Counted from the stretch's first letter, positions 53,783-63,698 are shown. The stretch is 64,000 nucleotides of DNA from Clostridium senegalense JC122 (GCF_000285575.1 NZ_HE611054.1:201978-265977), one strand, 5' to 3'. The notes: generated from the sequence alone by a model not told the origin. Made by a program: numbers and translations.

Positions 53783-54250
53783 TTAACACGCCTCTATTTT
53801 AATTAAGCATTGTCCATATTGAACCATTTCTTCATCTTTTACATTTATTTCAGAAACTATTCCATCAACATCACTTTCTATTTCATTCATTATTTTCATA
53901 GCTTCTATTATGCATACTACGTCACCTTTTTTTACTCTAGATCCAACCTTTACAAAGTTTTCTTCATTTGGAGATGGTGAACCATAAAACATACCTACCA
54001 TTGGAGATAATATTTCTTTTATATTTTTATCTTCTACTATCTCTACTATTTCTTCTTTAGGTTCATATGATACTAATTTCTCACTACATTTTTTTGTTTC
54101 AATTTTTTCTTCATCATATTTAGTAGATACACTTTCCATATTAAGCTCTTTAGAGAGTTTAATTTTTGTTCCGTTTTCTTCATATTCAAATAAATTTATA
54201 TTAGACTCACTTATTGTTTTTATAAGTTCTTTTAAGTCATTAATTTTCAT
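53783..54250 (-). CDS. accB: Biotin carboxyl carrier protein of acetyl-CoA carboxylase
   Basis: 155 residues. The C-terminal biotinyl domain has the EAMKIMNE motif with the biotinylated Lys near residue 120, and the preceding thumb segment [20 protein letters not shown]. The middle is an acidic linker rather than the usual Ala/Pro-rich one. It lies between fabF and fabZ with only a few bases on each side. Confidence 0.95.
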   Translation of the reverse strand: MKINDLKELIKTISESNINLFEYEENGTKIKLSKELNMESVSTKYDEEKIETKKCSEKLVSYEPKEEIVEIVEDKNIKEILSPMVGMFYGSPSPNEENFVKVGSRVKKGDVVCIIEAMKIMNEIESDVDGIVSEINVKDEEMVQYGQCLIKIEAC

Positions 54251-54253
54251 AAT

Positions 54254-55492
54254 TTAACCCTCCCATTTTTTAAATAAAAGTGTAGCATTATGACCGCCAA
54301 ATCCTAATGAATTACTAAGAGCATAATTAACCTTAGCACTTCTACCAACATTAGGTATATAATCTAAATCACATTCCTCATCTGGAACTTTAAGTCCAAT
54401 TGTCGGTGTTAAAAAATCAGCCTGTAATGATTTAATACATGATATTGCCTCTATAGCTCCTGCTGCACCTAATAAATGTCCTGTCATTGATTTAGTTGAA
54501 CTTACTGGAATTTTATACGCATATTCACCAAATAAAGCTTTTATAGCATTTGTTTCAGATTTATCATTATAATAAGTGCTTGTTCCATGGGCATTTATAT
54601 ATGAAATTTCATTTAACTCAATACCTGCTTCATCTATTGCCATTTTCATTGCTCTTAAAATTTCTCTAGTATCTGGTGCTGGTTGAGTTATATGATATGC
54701 ATCACAAGTTGCTCCATACCCAACTACTTCACCATATATTTTTGCACCTCTTTTTAATGCATGTTCTAATTCTTCAAGAATTAAAATTCCTGCACCTTCA
54801 CCCATTACAAATCCATTTCTTTCTTTGTCAAAAGGAATAGATGCTCTTTTTGGGTCTTTACTTTTACTCAAAGCAGTAAGTGAACTAAATCCAGCAATAG
54901 CGATATCAACTATTGGTGCTTCTGCTCCTCCAGCTATTATAACGTCTGCTCTATTAGACTTTATTGCTTCAAAAGCTTCACCTATACAGTTTGTTCCTGT
55001 TGCACAAGCAGTAACAATAGATGTACATATTCCCTTAGCACCATATTTTATTGCAATTTGTCCTGCAGCTATATTTCCTATTATCATAGGGATCATAAAT
55101 GGTGATACTCTATTAGGACCTTTTTCAAGCATTTTATTATGTTCTGATACTGTTGTTTCAAGACCACCTATACCAGAACCTACAATTACACCCATTCTAT
55201 CCTTGTTTGTATTTTCAAGGTCAAAATTGGCATCATTCATAGCTTCCATTGTAGCTACCATTGCATATTGACAATATTTATCCAATTTTCTACCGTCTTT
55301 TTTAGTCATATAATCCTCTATGTTAAAGTTTTTAAGTTCTCCTGCCACTACAGCCTTAAAATCTGTTGCATCAAACCTAGTTATATTGTCAATCCCACAA
55401 ACTCCATTTTTTGCACCATTCCAAAAATCTTCTACAGTGTTTCCTATTGGTGTTAATGCTCCCATTCCTGTTACTGCCACACGTCTATTCAT
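54254..55492 (-). CDS. fabF: 3-oxoacyl-ACP synthase II
   Basis: 412 residues of thiolase fold. The Cys-His-His triad is visible: Cys near residue 163 in [12 protein letters not shown], His in [12 protein letters not shown] and His in [17 protein letters not shown]. It elongates acyl-ACP with malonyl-ACP. The ATG has AGGAGG upstream. In the absence of FabB it should be the sole elongating condensing enzyme in this cluster. Confidence 0.96.
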   Translation of the reverse strand: MNRRVAVTGMGALTPIGNTVEDFWNGAKNGVCGIDNITRFDATDFKAVVAGELKNFNIEDYMTKKDGRKLDKYCQYAMVATMEAMNDANFDLENTNKDRMGVIVGSGIGGLETTVSEHNKMLEKGPNRVSPFMIPMIIGNIAAGQIAIKYGAKGICTSIVTACATGTNCIGEAFEAIKSNRADVIIAGGAEAPIVDIAIAGFSSLTALSKSKDPKRASIPFDKERNGFVMGEGAGILILEELEHALKRGAKIYGEVVGYGATCDAYHITQPAPDTREILRAMKMAIDEAGIELNEISYINAHGTSTYYNDKSETNAIKALFGEYAYKIPVSSTKSMTGHLLGAAGAIEAISCIKSLQADFLTPTIGLKVPDEECDLDYIPNVGRSAKVNYALSNSLGFGGHNATLLFKKWEG

Positions 55493-55533
55493 TGTAAATA
55501 AACCTCCTAATTCGTTATAAGTAACTTTTTAAA

Positions 55534-56271
55534 TTACATTACCATACCGCCATCTACGTTTATTGTTTGACCAGTTATATAATTTGCCTCTTCTGATGCT
55601 AAAAATCCAACAACATTAGCTACATCCTCACTAGATCCAAACTTTTTTAATGGTATTTGATTTATAACATTTTCCTTTATTTTCTCATTTAGAACCTTTG
55701 TCATGTCTGTTTCTATAAACCCTGGTGCTATAGCATTTACAGTTATTCCTCTGCTACCAACTTCTCGTGCTATAGATTTTGTAAAACCTATAACTCCTGC
55801 TTTTGATGCGCTATAGTTAGACTGACCTGCATTACCTGCGATTCCTACTACAGAACTTATATTTATTACTTTTCCATATCTTTGTTTCATCATAATAGGA
55901 ATAGCTTGTTTGGTTGCATTAAATGTACCTTTTAAATTTATACTAATAACAGAATCAAAGTCTTCTTCTTTCATTCTCATAATTAAATTATCTTTAGTTA
56001 TTCCTGCATTATTTACTAATACATCTACAGATCCAAAAGTTTCTTTGCAAAGTAATATAAGTTCTTTTGCATCATCCATTGTTGATACATCACCTTTTAT
56101 TGCTTCACACTTAACACCTAAGGTTTTTACTTCTTCTAAAAGTTCTTTTGCTTTTTCGTCATTACTTCTATAATTAAAAACTATGTTATAGCCTAACTTT
56201 GCAAGCTTTAATACTATACTTTTTCCTATTCCTCTTGAAGCTCCTGTTACTACTGCATTTTTTTCATTCAT
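55534..56271 (-). CDS. fabG: 3-oxoacyl-ACP reductase
   Basis: A 245-residue short-chain dehydrogenase: VTGASRGIGKSIVLKLAK binds NADPH, NNAGITKDN is structural, and Ser...YSASKAG contains the catalytic Tyr and Lys. It reduces 3-oxoacyl-ACP. The ATG at 56271 follows AGGGGTG by six bases; a GTG at 56280 in the same frame is less likely. Confidence 0.96.
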   Translation of the reverse strand: MNEKNAVVTGASRGIGKSIVLKLAKLGYNIVFNYRSNDEKAKELLEEVKTLGVKCEAIKGDVSTMDDAKELILLCKETFGSVDVLVNNAGITKDNLIMRMKEEDFDSVISINLKGTFNATKQAIPIMMKQRYGKVINISSVVGIAGNAGQSNYSASKAGVIGFTKSIAREVGSRGITVNAIAPGFIETDMTKVLNEKIKENVINQIPLKKFGSSEDVANVVGFLASEEANYITGQTINVDGGMVM

Positions 56272-56287
56272 ATATAGCACCCCTTTT

Positions 56288-57217
56288 TTATGTCCTTAAA
56301 AATTCAAGAGCTTTATTTAAAGACTCCACATCCTCTATGTTTAATGTTTTTAATTTTCTATCTATTTTTTTCACAAATGAACTTAGAGTCTTTCCTGGCC
56401 CTATCTCTATAAAAATTTCAATTCCATCATCTATCATTTTTCTAATAGATTGTTCCCATTTTACTGAACTAACAACTTGTCTTTTTAAATTTTCTTTAAA
56501 TCCTTTATTTATGTAATCCCCTGTAACATTTGTTATTATTTTTGTATTACCTTCATATGTTTCTATACTCTCCAATGCTTTTTCTAAATTGTCCCCAGCA
56601 TTTTTTAACATAGAAGTATGAAATGGTGCACTAACTTGTAATTTTATAACTCGCTTTGCGCCAACTTCTTTAGCTAAATCACAGGCTTTTTCTAAAGCTT
56701 CATTTTCTCCACCTATAACAATTTGTCCTGGACAATTAAAGTTAGCTACTTCAATAATTCCAAAATCCTTTGCTTTTTCACATACAGATATTACAGTTTC
56801 CTTATCAAGGCCTATTACTGCAGCCATTCCACCCATACCAACAGGCACTGCTTCTTGCATAAACCTTCCTCTTTTTTTAACAAGTTTTATTGCATCCTCA
56901 AACTTTAATACACCACTACATACAAGGGCAGAATATTCACCAAGGCTTAAACCTGCAACTACATCTGGTTTTATTCCTTCCTTTTTCAATAATTGTAATA
57001 ATGCAATACTTACCGTTAACAAAGCCGGCTGTGTATATTCTGTTATATCTAATTTATTTTCTTTATCTTCAAAACAAAGTTCACATATATTAGTAGACAG
57101 TTCTTTGTTAGCTATTTCAAAAATTTCTTTGCTTTCATTAAAGTTTTCATAAACTTCTTTACCCATACCTACGTATTGTGAACCCTGTCCTGGAAACAAA
57201 AAGGCTATTTTCTTCAT
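56288..57217 (-). CDS. fabD: Malonyl-CoA:ACP transacylase
   Basis: 309 residues: FPGQGSQYVGMG at the N-terminus, the nucleophile Ser near residue 92 in GLSLGEYSALV, and the catalytic His in SAPFHTSMLKNA. It loads malonyl groups onto ACP. It lies 11 bases after fabK and 16 bases before fabG. Confidence 0.96.
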   Translation of the reverse strand: MKKIAFLFPGQGSQYVGMGKEVYENFNESKEIFEIANKELSTNICELCFEDKENKLDITEYTQPALLTVSIALLQLLKKEGIKPDVVAGLSLGEYSALVCSGVLKFEDAIKLVKKRGRFMQEAVPVGMGGMAAVIGLDKETVISVCEKAKDFGIIEVANFNCPGQIVIGGENEALEKACDLAKEVGAKRVIKLQVSAPFHTSMLKNAGDNLEKALESIETYEGNTKIITNVTGDYINKGFKENLKRQVVSSVKWEQSIRKMIDDGIEIFIEIGPGKTLSSFVKKIDRKLKTLNIEDVESLNKALEFLRT

Positions 57218-57228
57218 AAAGCTACTCC

Positions 57229-58152
57229 TTAAAGATTCAATAGTTTATCACACTGAGCTGTTATTTCCTCAATGATTTCTTTACAATTTTGCTTCTTTTT
57301 TACTAGACCTGCAATTTGCCCTGCCATAACAGACCCCATATCAATGTCACCTTCTATAACAGCCTTTTGCAATGCACCTTTACCTAAAACTTCTAACTCT
57401 TCAAGTGAACATTTATCTTTTTCCATTATGGTGTATTTTCTTGATAATTTATTTTTTAATACTCTAACTGGATGACCTGTGCTCCTTGCAGTCACTACTG
57501 TATCGATATCTTTTGATTTTATTACTTTATCTTTATAATTTTCATGAACAGTACATTCATCTGCAATTAAAAATCTAGTTCCTATTTGTACCCCACTAGC
57601 TCCTAACATTTTTACTGCAGCCATGCCTCTACCGTCACCAATTCCGCCTGCTGCTATAACAGGTATATTTACACTATCAACTATTTGTGGAACTAGGGAC
57701 ATTGTAGTAATTTCCCCTATATGACCACCGGCTTCACATCCTTCTGCAATTACAGCATCTACATTACATTTTTCCATTCTTTTTGCTAATCCTACAGATG
57801 CAACTACAGGCATAACTTTTATGTTGTTTTCTTTCCACATATCAACATATTTTCCTGGATTACCCGCTCCTGTTGTAACAACAGCTACTTTTTCTTCGCA
57901 CACTAACTTTGCAATATCTTCTGCATATGGACTTAGTAGCATTATATTTACCCCAAAAGGCTTATCTGTTAATTTTTTAGTTTGTCTAATTTGTTCTCTA
58001 ACATATTCAACCGGTGCATTACCAGCTGCTATTATTCCTAGCCCACCTGCATTTGATACTGCTGAAGCTAAAGAACTATCTGCTATCCAGGCCATTCCAC
58101 CTTGAATTATTGGATACTTTATTTTTAGTAATTCACAAATACGCCAGCTCAT
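57229..58152 (-). CDS. fabK: Enoyl-ACP reductase II (FMN type)
   Basis: 307 residues of nitronate monooxygenase/FabK TIM barrel: YPIIQGGMAWIADSSLASAV, AEGCEAGGHIGE near residue 140 and PVIAAGGIGDGRGMAAVKML near 170, followed by GASGVQIGTRFL. It reduces enoyl-ACP and replaces FabI, which predicts natural resistance of this step to triclosan. The ATG has AGGAGG upstream. A 214-base gap separates it from acpP. Confidence 0.95.
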   Translation of the reverse strand: MSWRICELLKIKYPIIQGGMAWIADSSLASAVSNAGGLGIIAAGNAPVEYVREQIRQTKKLTDKPFGVNIMLLSPYAEDIAKLVCEEKVAVVTTGAGNPGKYVDMWKENNIKVMPVVASVGLAKRMEKCNVDAVIAEGCEAGGHIGEITTMSLVPQIVDSVNIPVIAAGGIGDGRGMAAVKMLGASGVQIGTRFLIADECTVHENYKDKVIKSKDIDTVVTARSTGHPVRVLKNKLSRKYTIMEKDKCSLEELEVLGKGALQKAVIEGDIDMGSVMAGQIAGLVKKKQNCKEIIEEITAQCDKLLNL

Positions 58153-58172
58153 ATAATTCCTCCTATAAATTA

Positions 58173-58349
58173 AAGGGAAAAGTCATAGAGTTCCAACTTC
58201 ATTTTAAAATTATTATTTTTAGAACTTGGATACACCAATAATGATGCATATCAGTAAGCACTTAACTTCATCGCCTTATTTAGCATGAATATATTTTTAG
58301 CTTACTTAATAATTGTAATTGGATAATATATCTCTATCTATTTTCCCTT
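58173..58349 (-). other. Structured spacer between acpP and fabK
   Basis: Within the 214-base gap, AAGGGAAAA (58173-58181) can pair with TTTTCCCTT (58341-58349), and AGTAAGC (58253-58259) with GCTTACT (58300-58306), giving nested long-range stems in the mRNA ahead of fabK. The other intergenic gaps of the operon are 3 to 42 bases. It may be a processing or regulatory region; no known riboswitch is recognised and no TTTGAT-type operator is present. Confidence 0.35.
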
Positions 58350-58365
58350 AGCAACCTAAAAAATA

Positions 58366-58596
58366 TTATTTTATTTTTTCTTCAATATAAGACACAAGTC
58401 CTTGAACGTTTGCTATTCCTTCTAATTCTTCATTAGGAATTTCTATGTTAAACTCATCTTCTAAAGCTATAACTATTTCAAATAATTCTAAAGAATCTAA
58501 TCCTAACTCTTCATTAAATGTTGATTGAAGTTTTATCTCACTCTCATCTATACTAACTTGCTCTGCAACAACCTTTTTAATTTTTTCAAATACCAT
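58366..58596 (-). CDS. acpP: Acyl carrier protein
   Basis: 76 residues, acidic and helical, with the phosphopantetheine site Ser35 in GLDSLELFE. It carries the growing acyl chain through the enzymes of this operon. It lies 22 bases after fabH with AGGAGG upstream of its ATG. Confidence 0.97.
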   Translation of the reverse strand: MVFEKIKKVVAEQVSIDESEIKLQSTFNEELGLDSLELFEIVIALEDEFNIEIPNEELEGIANVQGLVSYIEEKIK

Positions 58597-58618
58597 TTTA
58601 AAATCCTCCTAAAGTAAT

Positions 58619-59593
58619 TTATTTTTTCCAATTTATAAGTGCACTTCCATAAGTAAGTCCTCCACCAAATCCAATAAGAACAAGCTTCATACCTTCTTTT
58701 AAAAGTCCATTTTTATTTAACTCATCTAACGCTATAGGAATACTTGCCGCTGATGTGTTTCCATACTGGCTCATATTCATATAAAATTTTTCTTTATCAT
58801 ATCCTTTGGCCTTAATTACAGCCTCTATAATTCTACTATTTGCTTGATGTGGAATAACATAATCAATGTCATCAAAAGTTAAGTTGTTTTCATCCAATAT
58901 TCTTTCTATGCTATTTTCAATAACTCTAACAGCAAACCTAAATATTTCTTTACCATTCATTGATATGTTGCTTGAAAATTCTTCTTTATGTGGAACATAA
59001 ATATTTTTTAATTCTAAACCATCACAAGTTAAACAATCTGATTTTTCTCCAACACTTACACATTCAATTGATTTAATACAGTCTTCTTTACTTCTAGATA
59101 AAATTGCTGCCCCAGCTCCATCACCAAATAAAACACAAATGCTTCTGTCTTGCCAATCAAGTATTTTAGATAATACTTCTCCACCTATAATCAAGGCATT
59201 GTTATATGCTTTGCTATTTATAAATTGACTAGCAATATTAAGCCCATAAACAAATCCACTACATGCAGCAGATATATCAAATGCCATTGCATTTGATGCA
59301 CCAATTGCACTTTGAACTAAACAAGCTGTAGCTGGAGTTACTTTATCTGGTGTTATAGTGGCAACTATTATAATGTCTATATCTTTTCCATTTAAATCTG
59401 CATCCTTTAAGGCTTTTTTAGCAGCTTCAATACATAATTGAGAGTTGCTCTCACCAGTAGAAATATATCTTTGTTTTATACCAGTTCTACTGTATATCCA
59501 TTGATCACTTGTATCTAAAAATGTTGATAACATATCATTTGTTACAACATTACTAGGTACAGACCTACCTGTGCCTACAATTTTAACTTTCAT
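58619..59593 (-). CDS. fabH: 3-oxoacyl-ACP synthase III
   Basis: 324 residues. Cys112 lies in SAACSGFVYGL, the His in VIPHQANSRII, and the Asn in YGNTSAASIP. It starts the chain by condensing an acyl-CoA with malonyl-ACP. The ATG at 59593 has GGAGG seven bases upstream; the frame is open to 59656 but that part overlaps the regulator gene and has no ribosome site. Confidence 0.96.
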   Translation of the reverse strand: MKVKIVGTGRSVPSNVVTNDMLSTFLDTSDQWIYSRTGIKQRYISTGESNSQLCIEAAKKALKDADLNGKDIDIIIVATITPDKVTPATACLVQSAIGASNAMAFDISAACSGFVYGLNIASQFINSKAYNNALIIGGEVLSKILDWQDRSICVLFGDGAGAAILSRSKEDCIKSIECVSVGEKSDCLTCDGLELKNIYVPHKEEFSSNISMNGKEIFRFAVRVIENSIERILDENNLTFDDIDYVIPHQANSRIIEAVIKAKGYDKEKFYMNMSQYGNTSAASIPIALDELNKNGLLKEGMKLVLIGFGGGLTYGSALINWKK

Positions 59594-59609
59594 AACAATG
59601 CCTCCAATT

Positions 59610-60068
59610 TTAAAGGTCTTTATACTTTTCTTTAAAAAACTTATTAACTTTATCAAGAGATGAGATTAATAAAAGTTCTTCTTCTTTTGTTAACCCCTCA
59701 ATTGTTGAACCTATCATATCTGTATGAAATTTTTGATGAATTCTATAAACTAATTTTCCTTTGTTAGTTAATGATATTTTTACAGACCTTCTATCTTTTT
59801 CACATCTAATTCTATTTACATATTCTTTTTTTACTAGCTTGTTTATTGCTGTAGTAAGTGTTCCAACTGTTATTTTTAATTCCTGAGCCACTTCACTCAT
59901 AGTCTTTTCATCATACATACCTATAGCATCAATTGTATGAATTTCTGTTATAGATAAGTCATTTATTGGACCATTAGATAGAGACTTCTCTTCTATTTTT
60001 AATATATCATTAAAAATCTCTACTAAAATTTCATTTAACTTATGTGTATTCCTTGATGGCGAACTCAT
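59610..60068 (-). CDS. MarR-family regulator of fatty acid synthesis (FabT-like)
   Basis: 152 residues with a winged helix: MSEVAQELKITVGTLTTAIN is the recognition region and KDRRSVKISLTNKG the wing. As the first gene of the fab operon it holds the place of FabT in streptococci, which represses when bound to acyl-ACP. A TTTGAT-ATCAAA palindrome between its promoter and start supports autoregulation of the whole operon. It is not FapR, which has a hot-dog domain. Confidence 0.9.
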   Translation of the reverse strand: MSSPSRNTHKLNEILVEIFNDILKIEEKSLSNGPINDLSITEIHTIDAIGMYDEKTMSEVAQELKITVGTLTTAINKLVKKEYVNRIRCEKDRRSVKISLTNKGKLVYRIHQKFHTDMIGSTIEGLTKEEELLLISSLDKVNKFFKEKYKDL

Positions 60069-60106
60069 TTTTCCACATCCTTTAATTTATTTAAAATTTT
60101 AAATAC

Positions 60107-60135
60107 TTTTATAATCAAATATTTTGATAATCAAA
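60107..60135 (-). promoter_or_regulatory. FabT-like operators upstream of the fatty acid operon
   Basis: A perfect 13-base palindrome TTTGATTATCAAA (60123-60135, minus strand) and a second, imperfect site ATTTGATTATAAAA (60107-60120) lie directly after the -10 box. The sequence closely matches FabT sites of streptococci. Binding would block initiation. Confidence 0.8.
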
Positions 60136-60163
60136 GTATAATTTAGATTTAATCCCTTGTCAA
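60135..60163 (-). promoter_or_regulatory. Promoter of the fatty acid operon
   Basis: On the minus strand TTGACA (60163-60158) and TATACT (60140-60135) are spaced by 17 bases, close to the sigma-70/SigA consensus. The operator begins at the end of the -10 box. Confidence 0.85.
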
Positions 60164-60184
60164 TAGTTTTATTATATATATATA

Positions 60185-60227
60185 TATATACCAATATATT
60201 TACATAAAATAAATATATTGGTATATA
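60185..60227 (-). terminator. Strong hairpin after the M23 peptidase gene
   Basis: Perfect 17-bp arms (60185-60201 and 60211-60227) with a nine-base loop, flanked on the left by a TA dinucleotide run. It lies right at the end of the peptidase gene. It lacks a classic T run, so termination is probable but not certain. Confidence 0.6.
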
Positions 60228-60229
60228 TT

Positions 60230-61330
60230 TTATTCACTAAAGCTTAATGGATCTACAGCACTTCCATTAATTTTCACTTCAAAATGCAGATGAGGGCCCG
60301 TACTATCTCCTGTGCTACCAACTGTAGCTACTTGATTACCCTTTTCCACCTTATCTCCATTTTTAACTGTAAGGGTATCACAGTGAGCATATACTGTTTC
60401 TAAGTTATTACCGTGTTCTAGTATTACAACATTTCCATAACCATTCATAACACCTGAAAACTTAACAGTTCCACTAAAAGCTGCTTTTATAGGTGTACCT
60501 GTATCTGCTGCTATATCTAATCCTTTATGAACAGTTCCCCATCTTTCACCAAAATAAGAACTAATTACTCCCATCGTTGGAACATATAAGCTTTTATTTG
60601 CAAAGATAGGCTGTGCCCCTATAGCATTCTTCGTTGAAACAATAGCTGTTTCATCTTTATTTTCTACTTTAGATTCATTCTTTTCTTCCAATTCTTTACT
60701 AACATTAACTTCAACCTTAGTTTCACCTCTTGAAATTGTATTAACAAAAGTTTCAGTAGTTCCAGTAAATGATATTAATTTTTCCCCTTCATTATTAGCA
60801 CTTATTATATTATCTGCTATATTTGCCTCATCTTTTAATTGATTTTTTAAACATTCACATTCTTTATATTGTATATTATTGTTTAACTGTATGTTTTTCA
60901 AATTATTCATTTTACTTTTAGATATATATTGATTCTTAACTATTTCTATAGCCTTATCACCAATATCTTTACTTTTAACATAAGCTATTACTTTGTCATC
61001 ACAAATCATTTGATAACTAGATACCTTTAAAGAATTTTTTAATGATTTTTCTATCTCTTCTCTAGACATATCTTTTTTAGTACTAAAAGGTTCTTTTTTT
61101 AATTTAAGGTTATTTTTTATTTCTAAATTTTTATTTTTTGCCTCATTATACTCTATATTCCATACTTTTTTTATTAAATTTTCATCACTTGTAACTGCAA
61201 TTATTTTGTTATTATCGTATAGCACATACTTACTAGTTAATTTGCTAATAAAGAATGTAAGTGTTAAACTAGTTGTTAAAGCTACTGTAAGAATAACGAT
61301 TATTATAGTATATTTATGAAATTTTCTCAA
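60230..61330 (-). CDS. M23 peptidase (LytM-type) membrane-anchored protein
   Basis: 366 residues. A membrane helix near residues 8-28 is followed by an extracellular region of about 200 residues and a C-terminal LytM domain with the zinc ligands in HKGLDIAADTG and PHLHFEVKING, plus YAHCD. It probably cleaves peptidoglycan cross-links or binds wall. The TTG at 61330 has AGGAGG six bases upstream, better than the ATG at 61354. It is transcribed away from the helicase-loader genes. Confidence 0.88.
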   Translation of the reverse strand: MRKFHKYTIIIVILTVALTTSLTLTFFISKLTSKYVLYDNNKIIAVTSDENLIKKVWNIEYNEAKNKNLEIKNNLKLKKEPFSTKKDMSREEIEKSLKNSLKVSSYQMICDDKVIAYVKSKDIGDKAIEIVKNQYISKSKMNNLKNIQLNNNIQYKECECLKNQLKDEANIADNIISANNEGEKLISFTGTTETFVNTISRGETKVEVNVSKELEEKNESKVENKDETAIVSTKNAIGAQPIFANKSLYVPTMGVISSYFGERWGTVHKGLDIAADTGTPIKAAFSGTVKFSGVMNGYGNVVILEHGNNLETVYAHCDTLTVKNGDKVEKGNQVATVGSTGDSTGPHLHFEVKINGSAVDPLSFSE

Positions 61331-61648
61331 AATATACCTCCTTTCCATTAGCATATTATTCCCTATTTAATTAAATTTAAACATGGCTATAATCATTGGA
61401 AATAATTATTAATTTTTTTTAGCTTTATGTGGTATACTAATATGGTCAAATACACCTTATTTAAAATTTAATAAGGTTAAGATATAATTATATAATGAAG
61501 GAATAAGTTTATATTTCTATATTTTTAACTAAAATAAGTAATATAACATTGAAAAACTACTTGGGAATTATAAATTAAAAAATTATTTTATATTCCTATA
61601 TAAGATTTAAAATTAAATAACTAGAACATTTTAAAGTGAGGGATATAC
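61331..61648. other. Divergent spacer between the peptidase and dnaD genes
   Basis: About 300 AT-rich bases between the two divergent genes. TATACT at 61434 could be a -10 box for the plus strand but has no good -35. Nothing else is recognised. Confidence 0.4.
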
Positions 61649-62626
61649 ATGAGTACTTTCATGTTTAAAAACAAAAATTTAGGATATACTCCTGTAAGCA
61701 ATGTTTTTATAGATAAATATATGACTAATGCACGTGGAGAATATGTAAAAGTATATCTTCTTGGATTAAAATATTGTATAAGTGGTGAGCTAGGTGCTAA
61801 TTCAGCAATTATAGCTAGTACATTATCACTTCTTGAAAGTGATATACTTAATGCTTGGAACTATTGGAGTGAAGTAGGCGTTGTAAAAATGTATGCCATT
61901 GATAATATGGGAAATTACACTATAGAGTTCCTTGATTTAACAGAAAATATGAGTCCACCTGTTCAAAATGTTGATATATTAAAAGAACTAGATAACTCTT
62001 CTATTAAAGACATGTTACAAGATATTGAGAAATTAATAGGAAGAACTCTATCGCCAAAAGAAATAGAATGCTATTTAAGTTGGCAAAAGGACTTTAACTT
62101 TTCTCCAGAGCTTATACTTTTACTAATTCAATACTGTGTTTCTAAAGGTAAGGTTGACTATAGGTATTTTGAAAAAATAGCAATGGCTTGGCATGATCAA
62201 AAGATATCAACTATTGATGAAGCTCAAAGCTTTATAAAAAGACATGAAGATAAATGGATTAGTATAAGAAAAATCCTTAAATATTTAGGCGTTAATTCTC
62301 CTGATGTTATGAAACCACAGGAAGATATGATTTCAAAATGGATTCATACTTATAAATTTTCTAATGAAATTATTTATAAAGCTTGTGATATTTGCTTCGA
62401 ACGACTTAATAGGGCGGATTTTAAATATATTGATGGAATAATTAATAGTTGGTTTAAATCCGGAATATCTACTCTTGAAGATATTGAGAAAAAGGATAAG
62501 AAAAAGCTTAATTATAAACCTATAGTGAAATCTTCTAATAAAGATACTTTTAATAATTTTGAACAACGAAATTATGATTTCGATAAATTAGAAAAAGATT
62601 TGTTAGGATGGTATGATAATGAATAA
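61649..62626 (+). CDS. DnaD-domain replication protein
   Basis: 325 residues. The N-terminal winged-helix-like part (residues 1-90) and the DnaB_2/DnaD domain (about 125-200, RTLSPKEIECYLSWQKDFNF, continuing to FEKIAMAWHDQ) match primosomal DnaD proteins, with a second similar domain near 215-280. These help load the replicative helicase with a DnaC/DnaI-type ATPase, which is encoded next with an 8-base overlap. The ATG has GAGGGA upstream. Confidence 0.9.
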   Translation: MSTFMFKNKNLGYTPVSNVFIDKYMTNARGEYVKVYLLGLKYCISGELGANSAIIASTLSLLESDILNAWNYWSEVGVVKMYAIDNMGNYTIEFLDLTENMSPPVQNVDILKELDNSSIKDMLQDIEKLIGRTLSPKEIECYLSWQKDFNFSPELILLLIQYCVSKGKVDYRYFEKIAMAWHDQKISTIDEAQSFIKRHEDKWISIRKILKYLGVNSPDVMKPQEDMISKWIHTYKFSNEIIYKACDICFERLNRADFKYIDGIINSWFKSGISTLEDIEKKDKKKLNYKPIVKSSNKDTFNNFEQRNYDFDKLEKDLLGWYDNE

Positions 62627-63596
62627 AACTTTTCATTCACAAGTTATGAAAATGTATGAAACGGTAAGAAAAAATGAAGAGCTTAAATTAGAAAAGAGAA
62701 AAATGGAGATACAAAAAGCTCTTCCTCAAGTTATAGATATTGAAAATGAAATAGGAAAACTTTCAGTAAAATTATCACTTATAGCAATAAAACCAATGGA
62801 TGATAAAGATGCTGCCATTAATAGTATAAAAAATAAAATGATTGATTTAAAAATGAAAAAATCAGAGCTTTTAGTTTCTAATGGCTATCCTATGGATTAT
62901 TTATCACTTATATATAAATGTGATAAATGTAAAGATACTGGATATATCTACACTAAAAAATGTGATTGCTATAAAAGGTACCTTGTAAAGGTTGGTTATG
63001 AAAATTCTGATTTAAAGCACTTACTTGATAAGCATAGCTTTAAAAATTTCGATATAAATTACTTTTCAAAGGATTTTTACCAAGGTAATTTAAGTCCTAG
63101 AGCTAATATGGAAAGAATATATAAAAGTTCTATTATATACGTGGAAGATTTTAAAAATCATAATGAGAACTTACTATTCTATGGTAATCCAGGAACAGGT
63201 AAAACTTTTCTTTCTCATTGCATAGCTAAAGATTTAATAGATGCTGGACACTTTGTTATATATAGAACTTCTGATGATCTTATATCAAACTTAAAAGATG
63301 CTAAGTTTAATAATAATATAGGATTATATGAAAGCTTAGTAGATTGTGATTTATTGATTATAGATGACTTAGGAACAGAGCAACTTTCAGATTTTAGTAA
63401 AAAAGAGCTTTTTAATCTTTTAAATACTAAACTCTTAAAAGATAAAAAAATGATTATTTCTACTAACTATGCATTAGATGAACTTTCATCTATATATTCT
63501 GAAAGATTTACATCTAGACTATTTGGCAATTTTACACTAAAAAAATTTTTTGGTGATGATTTAAGATTAAAAGTAGCACGCTCAAAAAGGCGCTAA
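62619..63596 (+). CDS. DnaC/DnaI-type helicase-loader ATPase
   Basis: 325 residues. An N-terminal coiled segment is followed by a zinc-binding Cys cluster (CDKCKDTGY and CDCYKR near residues 104-120) and an AAA+ domain with Walker A GNPGTGKTFL near 190 and Walker B LLIIDDLGTE near 250. The C-terminal segment NFTLKKFFGDDLR fits helicase loaders better than IstB transposition proteins. The ATG at 62619 is seven bases from GGATGG; the one at 62613 is too close. It is translationally coupled to the DnaD gene. Confidence 0.92.
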   Translation: MNKTFHSQVMKMYETVRKNEELKLEKRKMEIQKALPQVIDIENEIGKLSVKLSLIAIKPMDDKDAAINSIKNKMIDLKMKKSELLVSNGYPMDYLSLIYKCDKCKDTGYIYTKKCDCYKRYLVKVGYENSDLKHLLDKHSFKNFDINYFSKDFYQGNLSPRANMERIYKSSIIYVEDFKNHNENLLFYGNPGTGKTFLSHCIAKDLIDAGHFVIYRTSDDLISNLKDAKFNNNIGLYESLVDCDLLIIDDLGTEQLSDFSKKELFNLLNTKLLKDKKMIISTNYALDELSSIYSERFTSRLFGNFTLKKFFGDDLRLKVARSKRR

Positions 63597-63600
63597 TATA

Positions 63601-63634
63601 AAAAACTATCTTTAAGTTTAAAGATAGTTTTTTT
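63601..63634 (+). terminator. Terminator of the dnaD-dnaC pair
   Basis: AAAACTATCTTTA and TAAAGATAGTTTT arms followed by TTTTTTT, five bases after the stop. Confidence 0.92.
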
Positions 63635-63698
63635 GTTATATAAGAAGATATACTTATATTAATCATCAATTCTTTCTTGTTAATTAAACATAAAAAAT

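Noticed and set aside
60165..60190. TA-repeat and DnaD/DnaC genes as signs of a replication origin
   Set aside because: No clusters of DnaA boxes were seen and no dnaA or dnaN gene is present; helicase-loader genes need not lie at the origin.
62619..63596. DnaC-like ATPase as an IstB transposition protein
   Set aside because: It overlaps a DnaD gene, has the N-terminal zinc cluster of helicase loaders, and there is no IstA-type transposase.
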